A stretch of 64,000 nucleotides of DNA, taken from NCBI GenBank assembly GCA_017442225.1, contig JAFSAR010000020.1:1-64000 (forward strand), written 5' to 3'. Below are positions 41,343 through 48,190 of the stretch, piece after piece. The DNA is from Clostridia bacterium (GTDB lineage Bacteria; Bacillota; Clostridia; Oscillospirales; Acutalibacteraceae). The notes under the pieces were generated by a model. It was not told the DNA's origin. It ran no database searches and saw nothing but the letters and a program-made list of their open reading frames with translations. The position numbers were made by a program, and so were the translations under genes. The stretch's first letter is position 1. Every line of letters begins with the position of its first letter.

Positions 41343-41897
41343 ATGAATAAAATTGACGAAAATTACTGTCGTTTTCTTAACGGCAATGATGATGCATTTT
41401 CGCAAATAGTAAAAAATTATAAAGACTGTCTTACCCTTTATCTTAACGGCTATGTTGGTAATATCTATATTGCAGAGGAACTTATGGAGGAAACATTTTT
41501 TAAGCTTTTAACAAGAAAACCACATTTTAATGGTAAAAGTTCTTTTAAAACATGGCTTTATGCTATTGCACGCAATATAGCACTCGATTATCTGCGGCGT
41601 CAAAAAAACGCGCCAATTTCTATTGAAAATTATGAAAATATTTTAGTTGAGGAATTGACGGTCGAAAAAGTGTATTTAATAAAAGAGCAAAAGATACAGC
41701 TTTATAATGCTATGAAAAATTTATCATACGAATATCGTCAAGTTCTTTTCTTGGTGTATTTTGAGGAATTTTCAAATGAGCAAGTTGCATCGATTATGAA
41801 AAAAAGCAAACGCCAAATAGAAAATTTAATATATCGGGCAAAAAAATCTTTAAAACAATGGTTAGAAAAGGAGGGTTTTGTTTATGAAAAACTATGA
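41343..41897 (+). CDS. ECF-type RNA polymerase sigma factor
   Basis: 184 residues. Region 2 (IAEELMEETFFKLLTRKPHF and SFKTWLYAIARNIALDYLRRQ, about 38-84) and region 4 (LSYEYRQVLFLVYFEEFSNEQVASIMKKSKRQIENLIYRAKKSLK, about 125-170) are both clear, with no regions 1 or 3. Partner of the membrane protein encoded next (14-base overlap), probably its anti-sigma factor. I use the ATG at 41343 with GGGGAG upstream. The genes are more AT-rich than their neighbours. The regulon is unknown. Confidence 0.88.
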   Translation: MNKIDENYCRFLNGNDDAFSQIVKNYKDCLTLYLNGYVGNIYIAEELMEETFFKLLTRKPHFNGKSSFKTWLYAIARNIALDYLRRQKNAPISIENYENILVEELTVEKVYLIKEQKIQLYNAMKNLSYEYRQVLFLVYFEEFSNEQVASIMKKSKRQIENLIYRAKKSLKQWLEKEGFVYEKL

Positions 41898-42831
41898 AGA
41901 AATAACCGCAGACCTCTTTAAACGCCGTGATGAATATATGAAAATCAAAAAAAAGAAAGCAAAAATTTTGATTACATCGATTTCATTGTGTTTGACCATT
42001 TTGATTTGTGTAGGAGTGTGGCAGTTTGAATTTTTAAAAACTTATTTCATCGAAAAAAATGATGAAACTGTAGTATCAAGTGAAGGAAATAACAGTACAA
42101 ATGATTCTACTCAAAGCGAAGTGGTATCAGAACCGGATGACCCAAAAAGTCCTATTGAGCAATCGGTACCCTCTGCAAATGATATACCAACCGAAATCGG
42201 AGGCGGTGAGAGTTGGTGGTATGATGCTGTATATGAGTTTAAGTACATTGAGGAAGGCAAGGGATATATAGATTTAATTGTTGATAAGGAAACTTCAGAC
42301 AGTTGGTATAATCAATTTTGGATTATAAATAAAGAAACCTATACGCGTATAGAAAATGTAGGTATTATAGGTGCGATTGATGAACTTGGTATTACAAAAG
42401 AACAGTTTACAATCGCTATTAAAGAGCAGGGTGTAATTGTTGACGGTAGATATTATCACGAATCTTCTTATGTAGGAAATACTCCCGTTGACGATAGTTT
42501 TGGTGCATTTGAAAGATATTGGTATCTGACACAGGAAGAAGTTGATTTGATTTTTTCCTCTGATAAAGAATTGCGCGACGAGAAATGTCGCAGCCGTTAT
42601 ACCGCATTTGCAAATGGTAAAATCTATACACCACATTGGATATGCTCTCACACAGCGGAGGACTATATCGCAGCAGGCCTTACAAAACAGCAGTTAATAG
42701 AAACCATTTCTACTTGGAATCGTGTAGGTACGCCAATAGTTGTGGAAGATGATGGTGAGGTCTGGTCAGATCATAAACGATTTATGACCGTAATAGATTT
42801 TGTTAAAGCCGAGATAGATAAAATGCCATAA
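41884..42831 (+). CDS. Putative anti-sigma/sensor membrane protein
   Basis: 315 residues: a charged cytoplasmic N-terminus (MKNYEEITADLFKRRDEYMKIKKKKAK, about 1-27), one membrane helix (about 28-48), a Ser/Glu-rich stalk (about 60-100) and an extracytoplasmic domain of about 210 residues. The domain has two similar helix stretches, GITKEQFTIAIKEQG and GLTKQQLIETISTWN, suggesting an internal duplication, and many Trp/Tyr residues. The ELFKRRDEY-like N-terminus is common in anti-sigma partners of clostridial ECF factors. The AGGAGGG site is 8 bases from the ATG. No enzyme motif seen. Confidence 0.75.
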   Translation: MKNYEEITADLFKRRDEYMKIKKKKAKILITSISLCLTILICVGVWQFEFLKTYFIEKNDETVVSSEGNNSTNDSTQSEVVSEPDDPKSPIEQSVPSANDIPTEIGGGESWWYDAVYEFKYIEEGKGYIDLIVDKETSDSWYNQFWIINKETYTRIENVGIIGAIDELGITKEQFTIAIKEQGVIVDGRYYHESSYVGNTPVDDSFGAFERYWYLTQEEVDLIFSSDKELRDEKCRSRYTAFANGKIYTPHWICSHTAEDYIAAGLTKQQLIETISTWNRVGTPIVVEDDGEVWSDHKRFMTVIDFVKAEIDKMP

Positions 42832-42836
42832 GAGTA

Positions 42837-42872
42837 AAAAAGCCGTTCAAGTAAATCTTGAACGGCTTTCTT
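42837..42872. terminator. Convergent terminator between the sigma operon and gpr
   Basis: AAAAAGCCGTTCAAG pairs with CTTGAACGGCTTT around TAAAT; tails of A or T on either side serve both genes. Confidence 0.88.
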
Positions 42873-43695
42873 ATGTCAAACTTTCTATGGTGTCTATATC
42901 TATTTCGGGTTGTAAAAATATGTTTATTGCACGAGAGATAATGTCTGCCGCCTTTTCTACAAGCAGGTCAATTTCTTTTGGTGTTACCATCATATTTTCG
43001 TCCGAATTAAAAAAGCTGTTTGCATCTATTACGGTAGGCACACCCACCGCAATAACAGGTATGCCCAGCGTGGCGAGGTTTAACGGCTTTCGTGCATTAT
43101 TTACACCCGACCCTGCGCAAATTCCGCTATCGGCAATTTGTATTGTGCGGCAAAGTCGCTCGGGGTCGCGGCAGGCAAGGGCATCTACGGCGATTATAAT
43201 ATCGGGCTTGATTTTTTTAGCGGTGGCACTTACAAGGTCATAGCTTTCAATACCCGTTTTACCGAGCACATTCGGTGTTATTGTGCTAACGCTTTTTAAA
43301 CCGTCAAGTCCCAAATCACGCTTTAATTCGTCGGTCAAATGTCTTGTAGCAAGCACCCTGTCTGCAACAATTGGACCTAATGCGTCGGGGGTTATATCGG
43401 TATTGCCAAGACCTACCACAAGCGCGTATTTCGGTGCGGTCTTACATACCGCTTTAAGCGATTTTACAGTAGCGTTTATTATATCTGCGGTATCGCATAC
43501 AAAATCAAGGCGAGGGAAAGATACCGTGCAATATGTGCCAAGGGGTTTTCCTAATTCCTTTGCCGCCGCGTCTGTACCAATTTTTACTGTGCAAAGAGTC
43601 GCGTTACCAATGCTTTCCTGATGAGACTCAACACCGCTTAAATCTTTTCCGCAGCTTTGCTGTTGTTCTAAAACAAGGTCTGTTCTGATACTCAT
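42871..43695 (-). CDS. gpr: Germination protease GPR
   Basis: Aspartate-type protease that degrades small acid-soluble spore proteins at germination, made as a zymogen. 274 residues from the ATG at 43695 (GGTGA upstream), with the propeptide start MSIRTDLVLE, VGLGNTDITPDALGP, TPNVLGKTGIESYDL and AVDALACRDPERL, all typical. A 20-residue upstream extension of the frame is probably not translated. It is shorter than the roughly 370-residue Bacillus enzyme, mainly at the C-terminus, as I recall for related Clostridia. Confidence 0.94.
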   Translation of the reverse strand: MSIRTDLVLEQQQSCGKDLSGVESHQESIGNATLCTVKIGTDAAAKELGKPLGTYCTVSFPRLDFVCDTADIINATVKSLKAVCKTAPKYALVVGLGNTDITPDALGPIVADRVLATRHLTDELKRDLGLDGLKSVSTITPNVLGKTGIESYDLVSATAKKIKPDIIIAVDALACRDPERLCRTIQIADSGICAGSGVNNARKPLNLATLGIPVIAVGVPTVIDANSFFNSDENMMVTPKEIDLLVEKAADIISRAINIFLQPEIDIDTIESLT

Positions 43696-43710
43696 ATAAT
43701 CACCACAAAA

Positions 43711-43740
43711 TAGTTTTGGCAAAAAATGTTGTGTATATGC
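43711..43740 (-). promoter_or_regulatory. Possible sigma-F/G promoter of gpr
   Basis: On the minus strand GCATA (43736-43740), an 18-base spacer and AAAACTA (43711-43717), compared with the forespore consensus GHATA-N18-CATAMTA. Five of seven -10 bases fit. It abuts the GTAGGG repeat. Confidence 0.35.
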
Positions 43741-43803
43741 GTAGGGTCGATTCACGAATCGACCGTTTATAAATTAATCGGGTCATTCGTAAATGACCCC
43801 TAC
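43741..43803. repeat. GTAGGG-type double-hairpin repeat upstream of gpr
   Basis: GTAGGGTC and GACCCCTAC form the ends. Inside are two hairpins, GGTCGATTC-AC-GAATCGACC (a perfect palindrome) and GGGTCATT-CGTA-AATGACCC, separated by an AT-rich stretch. It is a member of the same family as the short repeat at the spoIIP stop (40098-40124). Confidence 0.7.
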
Positions 43804-43834
43804 AATTTAAAATGAGCCTTTCATTACGAAAGAC

Positions 43835-44146
43835 TCATTTTTTTAGGTTTATATAAGTGTCAATTAAGGTGTCAATGCAAATTTTCTCACTTTTATTCAG
43901 TCGGCTGTATTTGTTTAAAAGACTGTTACTATCCGACAACGGCTGATTGTTTTCATCAGTCCTACCGATAAGATAGTCGACCGTCACGTCAAAATAATCA
44001 GCCAATGAAATTAACGTGTTGATATCGGGCTCGATTTTATGATTTTCGTATTTATTTATGGACTGTTGTGTCGTTCCAAGAGCAGTTGCTAATGTTTGCT
44101 GGCTAATACCACGCGTGTGCCTTATTGCTTTAAGATTTTTTACCAT
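43835..44146 (-). CDS. XRE-family transcriptional regulator
   Basis: 103 residues. A helix-turn-helix of the lambda Cro/C1 type occupies residues 4-60 (IRHTRGISQQTLATALGTTQQSINKYENHKIEPDINTLISLADYFDVTVDYLIG), with a short helical tail (about 72-103) that may dimerise. The ATG at 44146 has GGTGA 5 bases upstream. It diverges from the five-gene cluster with the JAMM protease and is probably its repressor, through GTTGTT/AACAAC sites in the shared control region. It looks like a phage or integrative-element switch protein. Confidence 0.9.
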   Translation of the reverse strand: MVKNLKAIRHTRGISQQTLATALGTTQQSINKYENHKIEPDINTLISLADYFDVTVDYLIGRTDENNQPLSDSNSLLNKYSRLNKSEKICIDTLIDTYINLKK

Positions 44147-44280
44147 TATTATCACCATATCAATTTTAACAACATTATGTTGTTATTTAAAACCCCTTAA
44201 AGTTGTTATTGACAAACAACCTAAAGGTGTTTATAATAACAGTGTTAACAAAATTTAAATAACATAAAGAGGGTGAAATA
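44147..44280. promoter_or_regulatory. Divergent switch region of the JAMM-protease island
   Basis: A perfect promoter towards the plus strand, TTGACA (44209-44214), 17-base spacer, TATAAT (44232-44237). GTTGTT-N7-AACAAC (44202-44220) overlaps its -35 box, and the palindrome AACAACATTATGTTGTT (44168-44184) lies near the XRE gene's own start. Both share the GTTGTT/AACAAC half-site, consistent with one regulator binding both. A perfect promoter under repressor control is the arrangement of inducible phage-like modules. Confidence 0.7.
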
Positions 44281-44454
44281 TTGGAAAAAATGAGCTTGTA
44301 TGAATATGAAAAGTATAAATCAGCAATAATTGCCGCAAATGACAGTGAAGATAAGGAGGCGTTAAGACAAATACAAAAGCAGCTTATTGCAAAATATGGT
44401 TTAGATAATTCGGATGTTCAATATTTATTAAAACTATTCAAATATTCAGTGTAG
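44281..44454 (+). CDS. Small helical protein, JAMM island gene 1
   Basis: 57 residues (EKMSLYEYEKYKSAIIAAN at the start), rich in Lys, Glu and Gln, predicted all-helical. No known motif. It starts at TTG with GAGGGTG 5 bases upstream. Its TAG stop overlaps the AGGAGG ribosome-binding site of the next gene. It is too short and generic for a functional guess. Confidence 0.65.
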   Translation: MEKMSLYEYEKYKSAIIAANDSEDKEALRQIQKQLIAKYGLDNSDVQYLLKLFKYSV

Positions 44455-44466
44455 GAGGAATAAAAA

Positions 44467-44931
44467 ATGATTTCAGCAAGCATTTTAAAACCGATTGAAA
44501 AACCTGCGTTTTATATACGCGAAGAAAATGGTCCTATAACTTTAGAGGTTATTAAAAGAGTTTTTGAAGACACTAATAACGATAATTACGGTCTTCCGAT
44601 CAACATAACATATGACCAAGTAAAATCAGGTGGCTTTTTCAACTCAAGTGTTGAGGATTGTCTTATAATAACGAACACTTTACATCCAAACGATTATTTT
44701 AAGTATTGTATTACAATCAGAAAACAAGGAAAAATCGCAACAGTTACAATGACGTATTGGGGAACGAGCAGCCTGACGGCTCAAAAAAACAAGCAGGAAG
44801 AACGTAATCAAAGTGGCTCGTTGGGCGGAATGCTTTTAAATCTGGTAAGCGGTGTTAACGAGAATGATTATAATGCCGAATATCAGTATTATGATATGTT
44901 AGAGCAAATGTTTGTAGAAGTTTGTCAATAG
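44467..44931 (+). CDS. Uncharacterised protein, JAMM island gene 2
   Basis: 154 residues with no signal peptide. The centre (about 60-105, SVEDCLIITNTLHPNDYFKYCITIRKQGKIATVTMTYWGTSS) looks like antiparallel beta strands, followed by a Gln/Gly-rich linker (QKNKQEERNQSGSLGGM) and a C-terminal helix rich in Tyr and acidic residues. I do not recognise the family. It has a strong AGGAGG site 8 bases upstream and is followed 10 bases later by the zinc-ribbon gene. Its role beside a JAMM protease is unknown; substrate or partner is possible. Confidence 0.75.
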   Translation: MISASILKPIEKPAFYIREENGPITLEVIKRVFEDTNNDNYGLPINITYDQVKSGGFFNSSVEDCLIITNTLHPNDYFKYCITIRKQGKIATVTMTYWGTSSLTAQKNKQEERNQSGSLGGMLLNLVSGVNENDYNAEYQYYDMLEQMFVEVCQ

Positions 44932-44941
44932 GAGAAGTATT

Positions 44942-45103
44942 ATGAAAAATATTAAAAAATTTAAAATTAAAAAATTAACTTTTAACAGTGATGTTTTCAA
45001 ATGCCCAAAATGCGGTTACGAAGAATACCGCAGAGTATTAGGCGATGTTTCTACAACACCGTGCACTAATTGTGGGCATACACCGATGTATCGTGTAAAA
45101 TAA
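44942..45103 (+). CDS. Small zinc-ribbon protein, JAMM island gene 3
   Basis: 53 residues. The lysine-rich start (MKNIKKFKIKKLTF) is followed by CPKCGYEEYR and, after 15 residues, CTNCGHTPMYR, a typical two-knuckle zinc ribbon. AGGAG lies 6 bases upstream of the ATG. The stop is 2 bases from the JAMM gene's TTG start, so translation is probably coupled. Zinc ribbons of this size often bind RNA, DNA or a protein partner; nothing decides which. Confidence 0.75.
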   Translation: MKNIKKFKIKKLTFNSDVFKCPKCGYEEYRRVLGDVSTTPCTNCGHTPMYRVK

Positions 45104-45105
45104 AA

Positions 45106-45573
45106 TTGAAAATACATATATTGGTTAATCAAAAAGCGCATTTAAAGATAAAAAGATATATACAGGCAGTGAACAATAAATGCGAAACAGGTGGTTTATT
45201 ACTTGGATATAGGTTTTTAAATTATTTTTTGATTACAGAAATTACAGCTACAAACGATGCAGAAAGTTCTTCTGTATCGTTTGTTTTAAATGGTGAAAAG
45301 CATATTGAACAAGCAGAAAAAATTATTAAAAAATATTTGCTTAAACCTATTTTATTAGGAATATGGCACAGTCACACACATAATGTTATTGCTTTTTCAA
45401 TACAAGATCAAAAATCAAATTCTATACTTATTTCACAAATCGGAAGTATAATTTCTACGATCGTGACATTTAGTGATATCACTAAAGATTGCAATTATAC
45501 TTCATGTTATATTAAGCCAAAAGGTAAAGAACACTTTTGTTTAACTAAAGTAATAAAGGGGATTTTAAAATGA
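45106..45573 (+). CDS. JAMM/JAB-type zinc metalloprotease, JAMM island gene 4
   Basis: 155 residues of the JAB/MPN fold. All catalytic elements of the JAMM motif are present: Glu27 (CETGG, with GLLLGYR after it), His88 and His90 in WHSHTH, Ser98 and Asp101 in SIQD, with the exact H-x-H-x7-S-x2-D spacing. JAMM enzymes cleave isopeptide bonds of ubiquitin-like proteins or act as RadC-like or other peptidases. No E1, E2 or ubiquitin-like gene is next to it. I start at TTG 45106, 2 bases after the zinc-ribbon stop. The protein is AT-rich and basic. Confidence 0.85.
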   Translation: MKIHILVNQKAHLKIKRYIQAVNNKCETGGLLLGYRFLNYFLITEITATNDAESSSVSFVLNGEKHIEQAEKIIKKYLLKPILLGIWHSHTHNVIAFSIQDQKSNSILISQIGSIISTIVTFSDITKDCNYTSCYIKPKGKEHFCLTKVIKGILK

Positions 45574-45695
45574 ATCAAAACGAAAGATGCAGTAATTGTG
45601 TTTATTGGCAGAATAGAACTTGCAAAATTACAGGAGAGGTAAAAAACGACACTATTTGCACTTGTGGATATTTTAAACCAAGGAAAGAAAATTAG
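45570..45695 (+). CDS. Small Cys-rich protein, JAMM island gene 5
   Basis: 41 residues overlapping the JAMM gene by 4 bases (ATGA). The cysteines are spaced CSNC-YWQNRTC...CTCGYF, with a FKPRKEN end. The Cys-x2-Cys-x7-Cys pattern resembles small zinc-binding or Fe-S proteins that accompany defence or phage genes. Too short for a firm call; the coupled overlap is the main evidence that it is real. Confidence 0.6.
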   Translation: MNQNERCSNCVYWQNRTCKITGEVKNDTICTCGYFKPRKEN

Positions 45696-45803
45696 GCAAT
45701 AATTGCAATCAGGTGTCAGTATTCTGTCTTAATATTAGTTTTTTAAGATTCTTTACAGCTACCGCTGTTCAGAATGACACGCGGAAGATATGATTATAGA
45801 GGT

Positions 45804-45897
45804 GTCATTACGAGTCGACGCGAGTTGGCGTGGTAATCCGTAATCTCCTGTTATAAAAAATACGGATTGCCGCGCATCTCACGATGCTCGCAATGAC
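45804..45897. repeat. Inverted-repeat element after the JAMM island
   Basis: GTCATTACGAG (45804-45814) and CTCGCAATGAC (45887-45897) are inverted with one G-T-type mismatch, and ATCCGTA (45836-45842) pairs with TACGGAT (45861-45867). The whole is a 94-base hairpin-capable repeat of a type I recall in many Clostridia. It bounds the JAMM island on the right, as the GTAGGG repeat does on the left. Confidence 0.65.
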
Positions 45898-45907
45898 GAA
45901 AAAAACA

Positions 45908-45950
45908 AAGACACTGCTTCGAATTTTTAAAGCAGTGTCTTAATCTTTTT
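45908..45950. terminator. Terminator between the JAMM island and prs
   Basis: AAGACACTGCTT pairs with AAGCAGTGTCTT over a 10-base loop; both strands continue with T-rich tails. Next to it a direct repeat GTGAATTATGCATT runs twice at 45960-45987 with a third partial copy. The 297-base gap 45696-45992 holds only the repeat, this terminator and the direct repeats. Confidence 0.8.
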
Positions 45951-45992
45951 AGTTTAATTGTGAATTATGCATTGTGAATTATGCATTATGCA

Positions 45993-47129
45993 TTATTTCT
46001 TTTCCGCCTCATATCTTGCAACTGCGGCTTTAATTTTATCTACAGGGTCAAGTAGCTTGCTAATTGAGTTATCGTTGTTAAGGGTTTCAACCAAGAGCGC
46101 GATATATTTTGACATATTTACGCTGCAATACCACTCACGCGAGAGAAGCTCGGGTGTTTGGTAAATAAGGTTGGTTGTAAAAATTTTATCAATAAGACCG
46201 TCAGCGTAATACTGGTCAAATTTTTCGAGTCCGTCAACGAAAAGACCAAAGGTAGAGAAAATAAATATTCTGCCTGCGCCCTTTTCTTTAAGCTTTGCGG
46301 CAATGTCAAGCATTGATTCGCCCGAAGATATCATATCGTCAACCAAAATTAAGTCTTTGCCTGTAATATCGTTGCCGAGGAATTCGTGCGCTTCGATTGG
46401 GTTTTTACCATTTACAATGATTGAATAATTACGGCGCTTGTAAAACATACCAAGGTCCAGACCTAAAACAGATGAGTAGTAGATGCATCTGCCCATACCG
46501 CCTTCGTCGGGAGATACGATCATTGTGTGCTCGCGGTCAAGCTTAACATCGGGCACGCTGCGGAGGAGTGCCTTAATCATTTGATAAGCGGCTTGAACAT
46601 TGTCGAAGCCATCAAGCGGAATAGCATTGTTTACACGCGGGTCGTGCGCGTCAAATGTGATAATATTTTTAACGCCCATAGAAACAAGCTCTTGAAGAGC
46701 GAGTGCGCAGTCCATAGACTCACGCGCGGTGCGGCGGTGCTGTCTGCCTTCGTAAAGCATAGGCATAATAACGGTGATACGACGCGCCTTACCGCCAAAG
46801 GCTGCGATAACGCGTTTTAAATCCTGGAAGTGATCGTCGGGACTCATAGGAACAGTTTGTCCATACATTTTGTACGTAACGTTGTAGTTAAAGCAATCAC
46901 AGATGATAAACGCGTCAAGACCGCGCGCCGAGTGATGAAGCACTGCTTTTGCCTCGCCCGTGCCAAAACGGGGACAGTTGACGTCGATAACAAAGGATTG
47001 ATCCTCGTCCTCAATGCCGCGCCACTGTTTTAGGTAAAAATCCACCTGAGAAGAAATGTCTTCGCAGCCGCGCATACTGATGATTGCAAGGTCACCGTAG
47101 GGTGTGTGTTTAAAGTTGATACTGGACAT
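45993..47129 (-). CDS. prs: Ribose-phosphate diphosphokinase (PRPP synthetase), divergent
   Basis: Makes phosphoribosyl pyrophosphate for nucleotide, His and Trp synthesis. 378 residues, longer than the standard 310-320. It has the class I landmarks MPMLYEGRQHRRTARESM (flexible ATP loop), ITFDAHDPRVNNAIPLDGF and the PRPP loop ILVDDMISSGESML (about 265-278). The catalytic Arg/His are in the MLYEGRQHRR loop. The ATG at 47129 has GGAGGG 8 bases upstream; the longer frame is not used. This divergent long type is common as a second copy in Clostridia. Confidence 0.9.
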   Translation of the reverse strand: MSSINFKHTPYGDLAIISMRGCEDISSQVDFYLKQWRGIEDEDQSFVIDVNCPRFGTGEAKAVLHHSARGLDAFIICDCFNYNVTYKMYGQTVPMSPDDHFQDLKRVIAAFGGKARRITVIMPMLYEGRQHRRTARESMDCALALQELVSMGVKNIITFDAHDPRVNNAIPLDGFDNVQAAYQMIKALLRSVPDVKLDREHTMIVSPDEGGMGRCIYYSSVLGLDLGMFYKRRNYSIIVNGKNPIEAHEFLGNDITGKDLILVDDMISSGESMLDIAAKLKEKGAGRIFIFSTFGLFVDGLEKFDQYYADGLIDKIFTTNLIYQTPELLSREWYCSVNMSKYIALLVETLNNDNSISKLLDPVDKIKAAVARYEAEKK

Positions 47130-47258
47130 ATGAAAATCCCTCCGCAAAGCATATAAAATTTTTACGAATACATTGTAGCATATTTTTGCGGACATAAAAA
47201 GACTTTTTTACAAATTTTTTTACATTTTTTTAAATTGTACTAATATTATAAAATTTAA

Positions 47259-47287
47259 TTGATATTATTTGTGGGTTATGATATAAT
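47259..47287 (+). promoter_or_regulatory. Sigma-A promoter of thyX-tmk
   Basis: TTGATA (47259-47264), a 17-base spacer and a perfect TATAAT (47282-47287). Transcription should begin near 47294, so the hairpin array at 47301-47377 lies in the thyX leader. Confidence 0.8.
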
Positions 47288-47300
47288 ATCTACGATTATA

Positions 47301-47377
47301 AGCTAAATTCGCTAACGCGAGCTAAATTGACCTTCGGTCAGCTAAATTATTAGTATAGCTAAATGTGTCTGCGACAC
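47301..47377 (+). repeat. Hairpin array with AGCTAAAT spacers in the thyX leader
   Basis: AGCTAAAT occurs four times at 47301, 47320, 47340 and 47357 (spacing 19, 20 and 17 bases). After each copy comes a different short hairpin: TCGC-TAAC-GCGA, TGACC-TTC-GGTCA, TAT-TAGT-ATA and GTGTC-TGC-GACAC. The stems differ completely while the spacer is constant. It lies between the predicted transcription start and the AGGAG of thyX. Confidence 0.75.
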
Positions 47378-47416
47378 GCTTGACAGGAAAATATTTTATC
47401 AGGAGATGTGAAAAAT

Positions 47417-48190
47417 ATGCCAACCGTGACACTACTTGCGCATACGCCCAATCCCGAAAAGACCGTGGCTTCGGCTGCAAAGCTTTGCTACAGCTCGTCT
47501 ACCATAGGTGATTTATACGACGGACTCACCGACGAAAAGGCGGCAAGCTTTGTAGAAATGCTTTCCGAAATCGGTCACGAAAGTCCTATTGAGCACGCGT
47601 CCTTTACCTTTGGTATTGAAGGCGTGTCCCGCGCGTTTTTGGCGCAGATAACCCGTCACAGAATGGCGTCATACTCGGTAAAAAGTCAACGCTACGTTAA
47701 AGAAGGCGAGTTTGAGTTTGTAACACCGCCCGAGGTAGCCGCTGATCCTGAGGCGCTTGAAGCGTACAAAGAGTCGATGCGCATGGCGCAAGAGTCTTAT
47801 GACAAGATTGCTGAGATACTTACCGAAAAGCATACTCAGACCTTTATTGCCGAGGGTAAGGATGAAAAAACCGCTGCGCGTCTGGCGTCTAAAAAAGCAA
47901 TAGAAGACGCGCGCTTTGTACTGCCTAACGCATGCGAAACCAAAATGGTGGTTACAATGAACGCGCGATCGTTACATAACTTTTTCCGTCACCGTTGCTG
48001 TAACCGCGCCCAGTGGGAGATTCAGTCGGTTGCAAATCAGATGCTTGCTTTAGTGCGGGAAGTTGCGCCCGAGCTATTTAAAAAGGCGGGTCCGCCTTGC
48101 CTTACAGGACCTTGTCCTGAGGGCAAAATGAGCTGCGGCAAGGCTAAGGAAATCAAGAAATTTTATGAGGATATGAATAACAATGGGTAA
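47417..48190 (+). CDS. thyX: Flavin-dependent thymidylate synthase
   Basis: Makes dTMP from dUMP using FAD and folate, replacing ThyA. 257 residues with the ThyX signature in TRHRMASYSVKSQRYV (RHR-x7-S type, about 78-93), HESPIEHASFTF and HNFFRHRCCNRAQWEIQ (a second RHR). The ATG at 47417 lies 11 bases after AGGAG; a GTG at 47408 is too close to it. It overlaps tmk by 8 bases, so dTMP and dTDP synthesis are coupled. The leader carries the AGCTAAAT array. Confidence 0.94.
   Translation: MPTVTLLAHTPNPEKTVASAAKLCYSSSTIGDLYDGLTDEKAASFVEMLSEIGHESPIEHASFTFGIEGVSRAFLAQITRHRMASYSVKSQRYVKEGEFEFVTPPEVAADPEALEAYKESMRMAQESYDKIAEILTEKHTQTFIAEGKDEKTAARLASKKAIEDARFVLPNACETKMVVTMNARSLHNFFRHRCCNRAQWEIQSVANQMLALVREVAPELFKKAGPPCLTGPCPEGKMSCGKAKEIKKFYEDMNNNG

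Noticed and set aside
43835..45695. Complete bacterial ubiquitin-like conjugation operon
   Set aside because: Only the JAMM protease is recognisable; no E1 (ThiF/Rossmann), E2 Cys or ubiquitin-like protein with a C-terminal Gly-Gly is encoded nearby.
47301..47377. CRISPR array interpretation of the evenly spaced AGCTAAAT copies
   Set aside because: The repeated unit is only 8 bases, the intervening sequences are self-complementary, and no cas genes are nearby.
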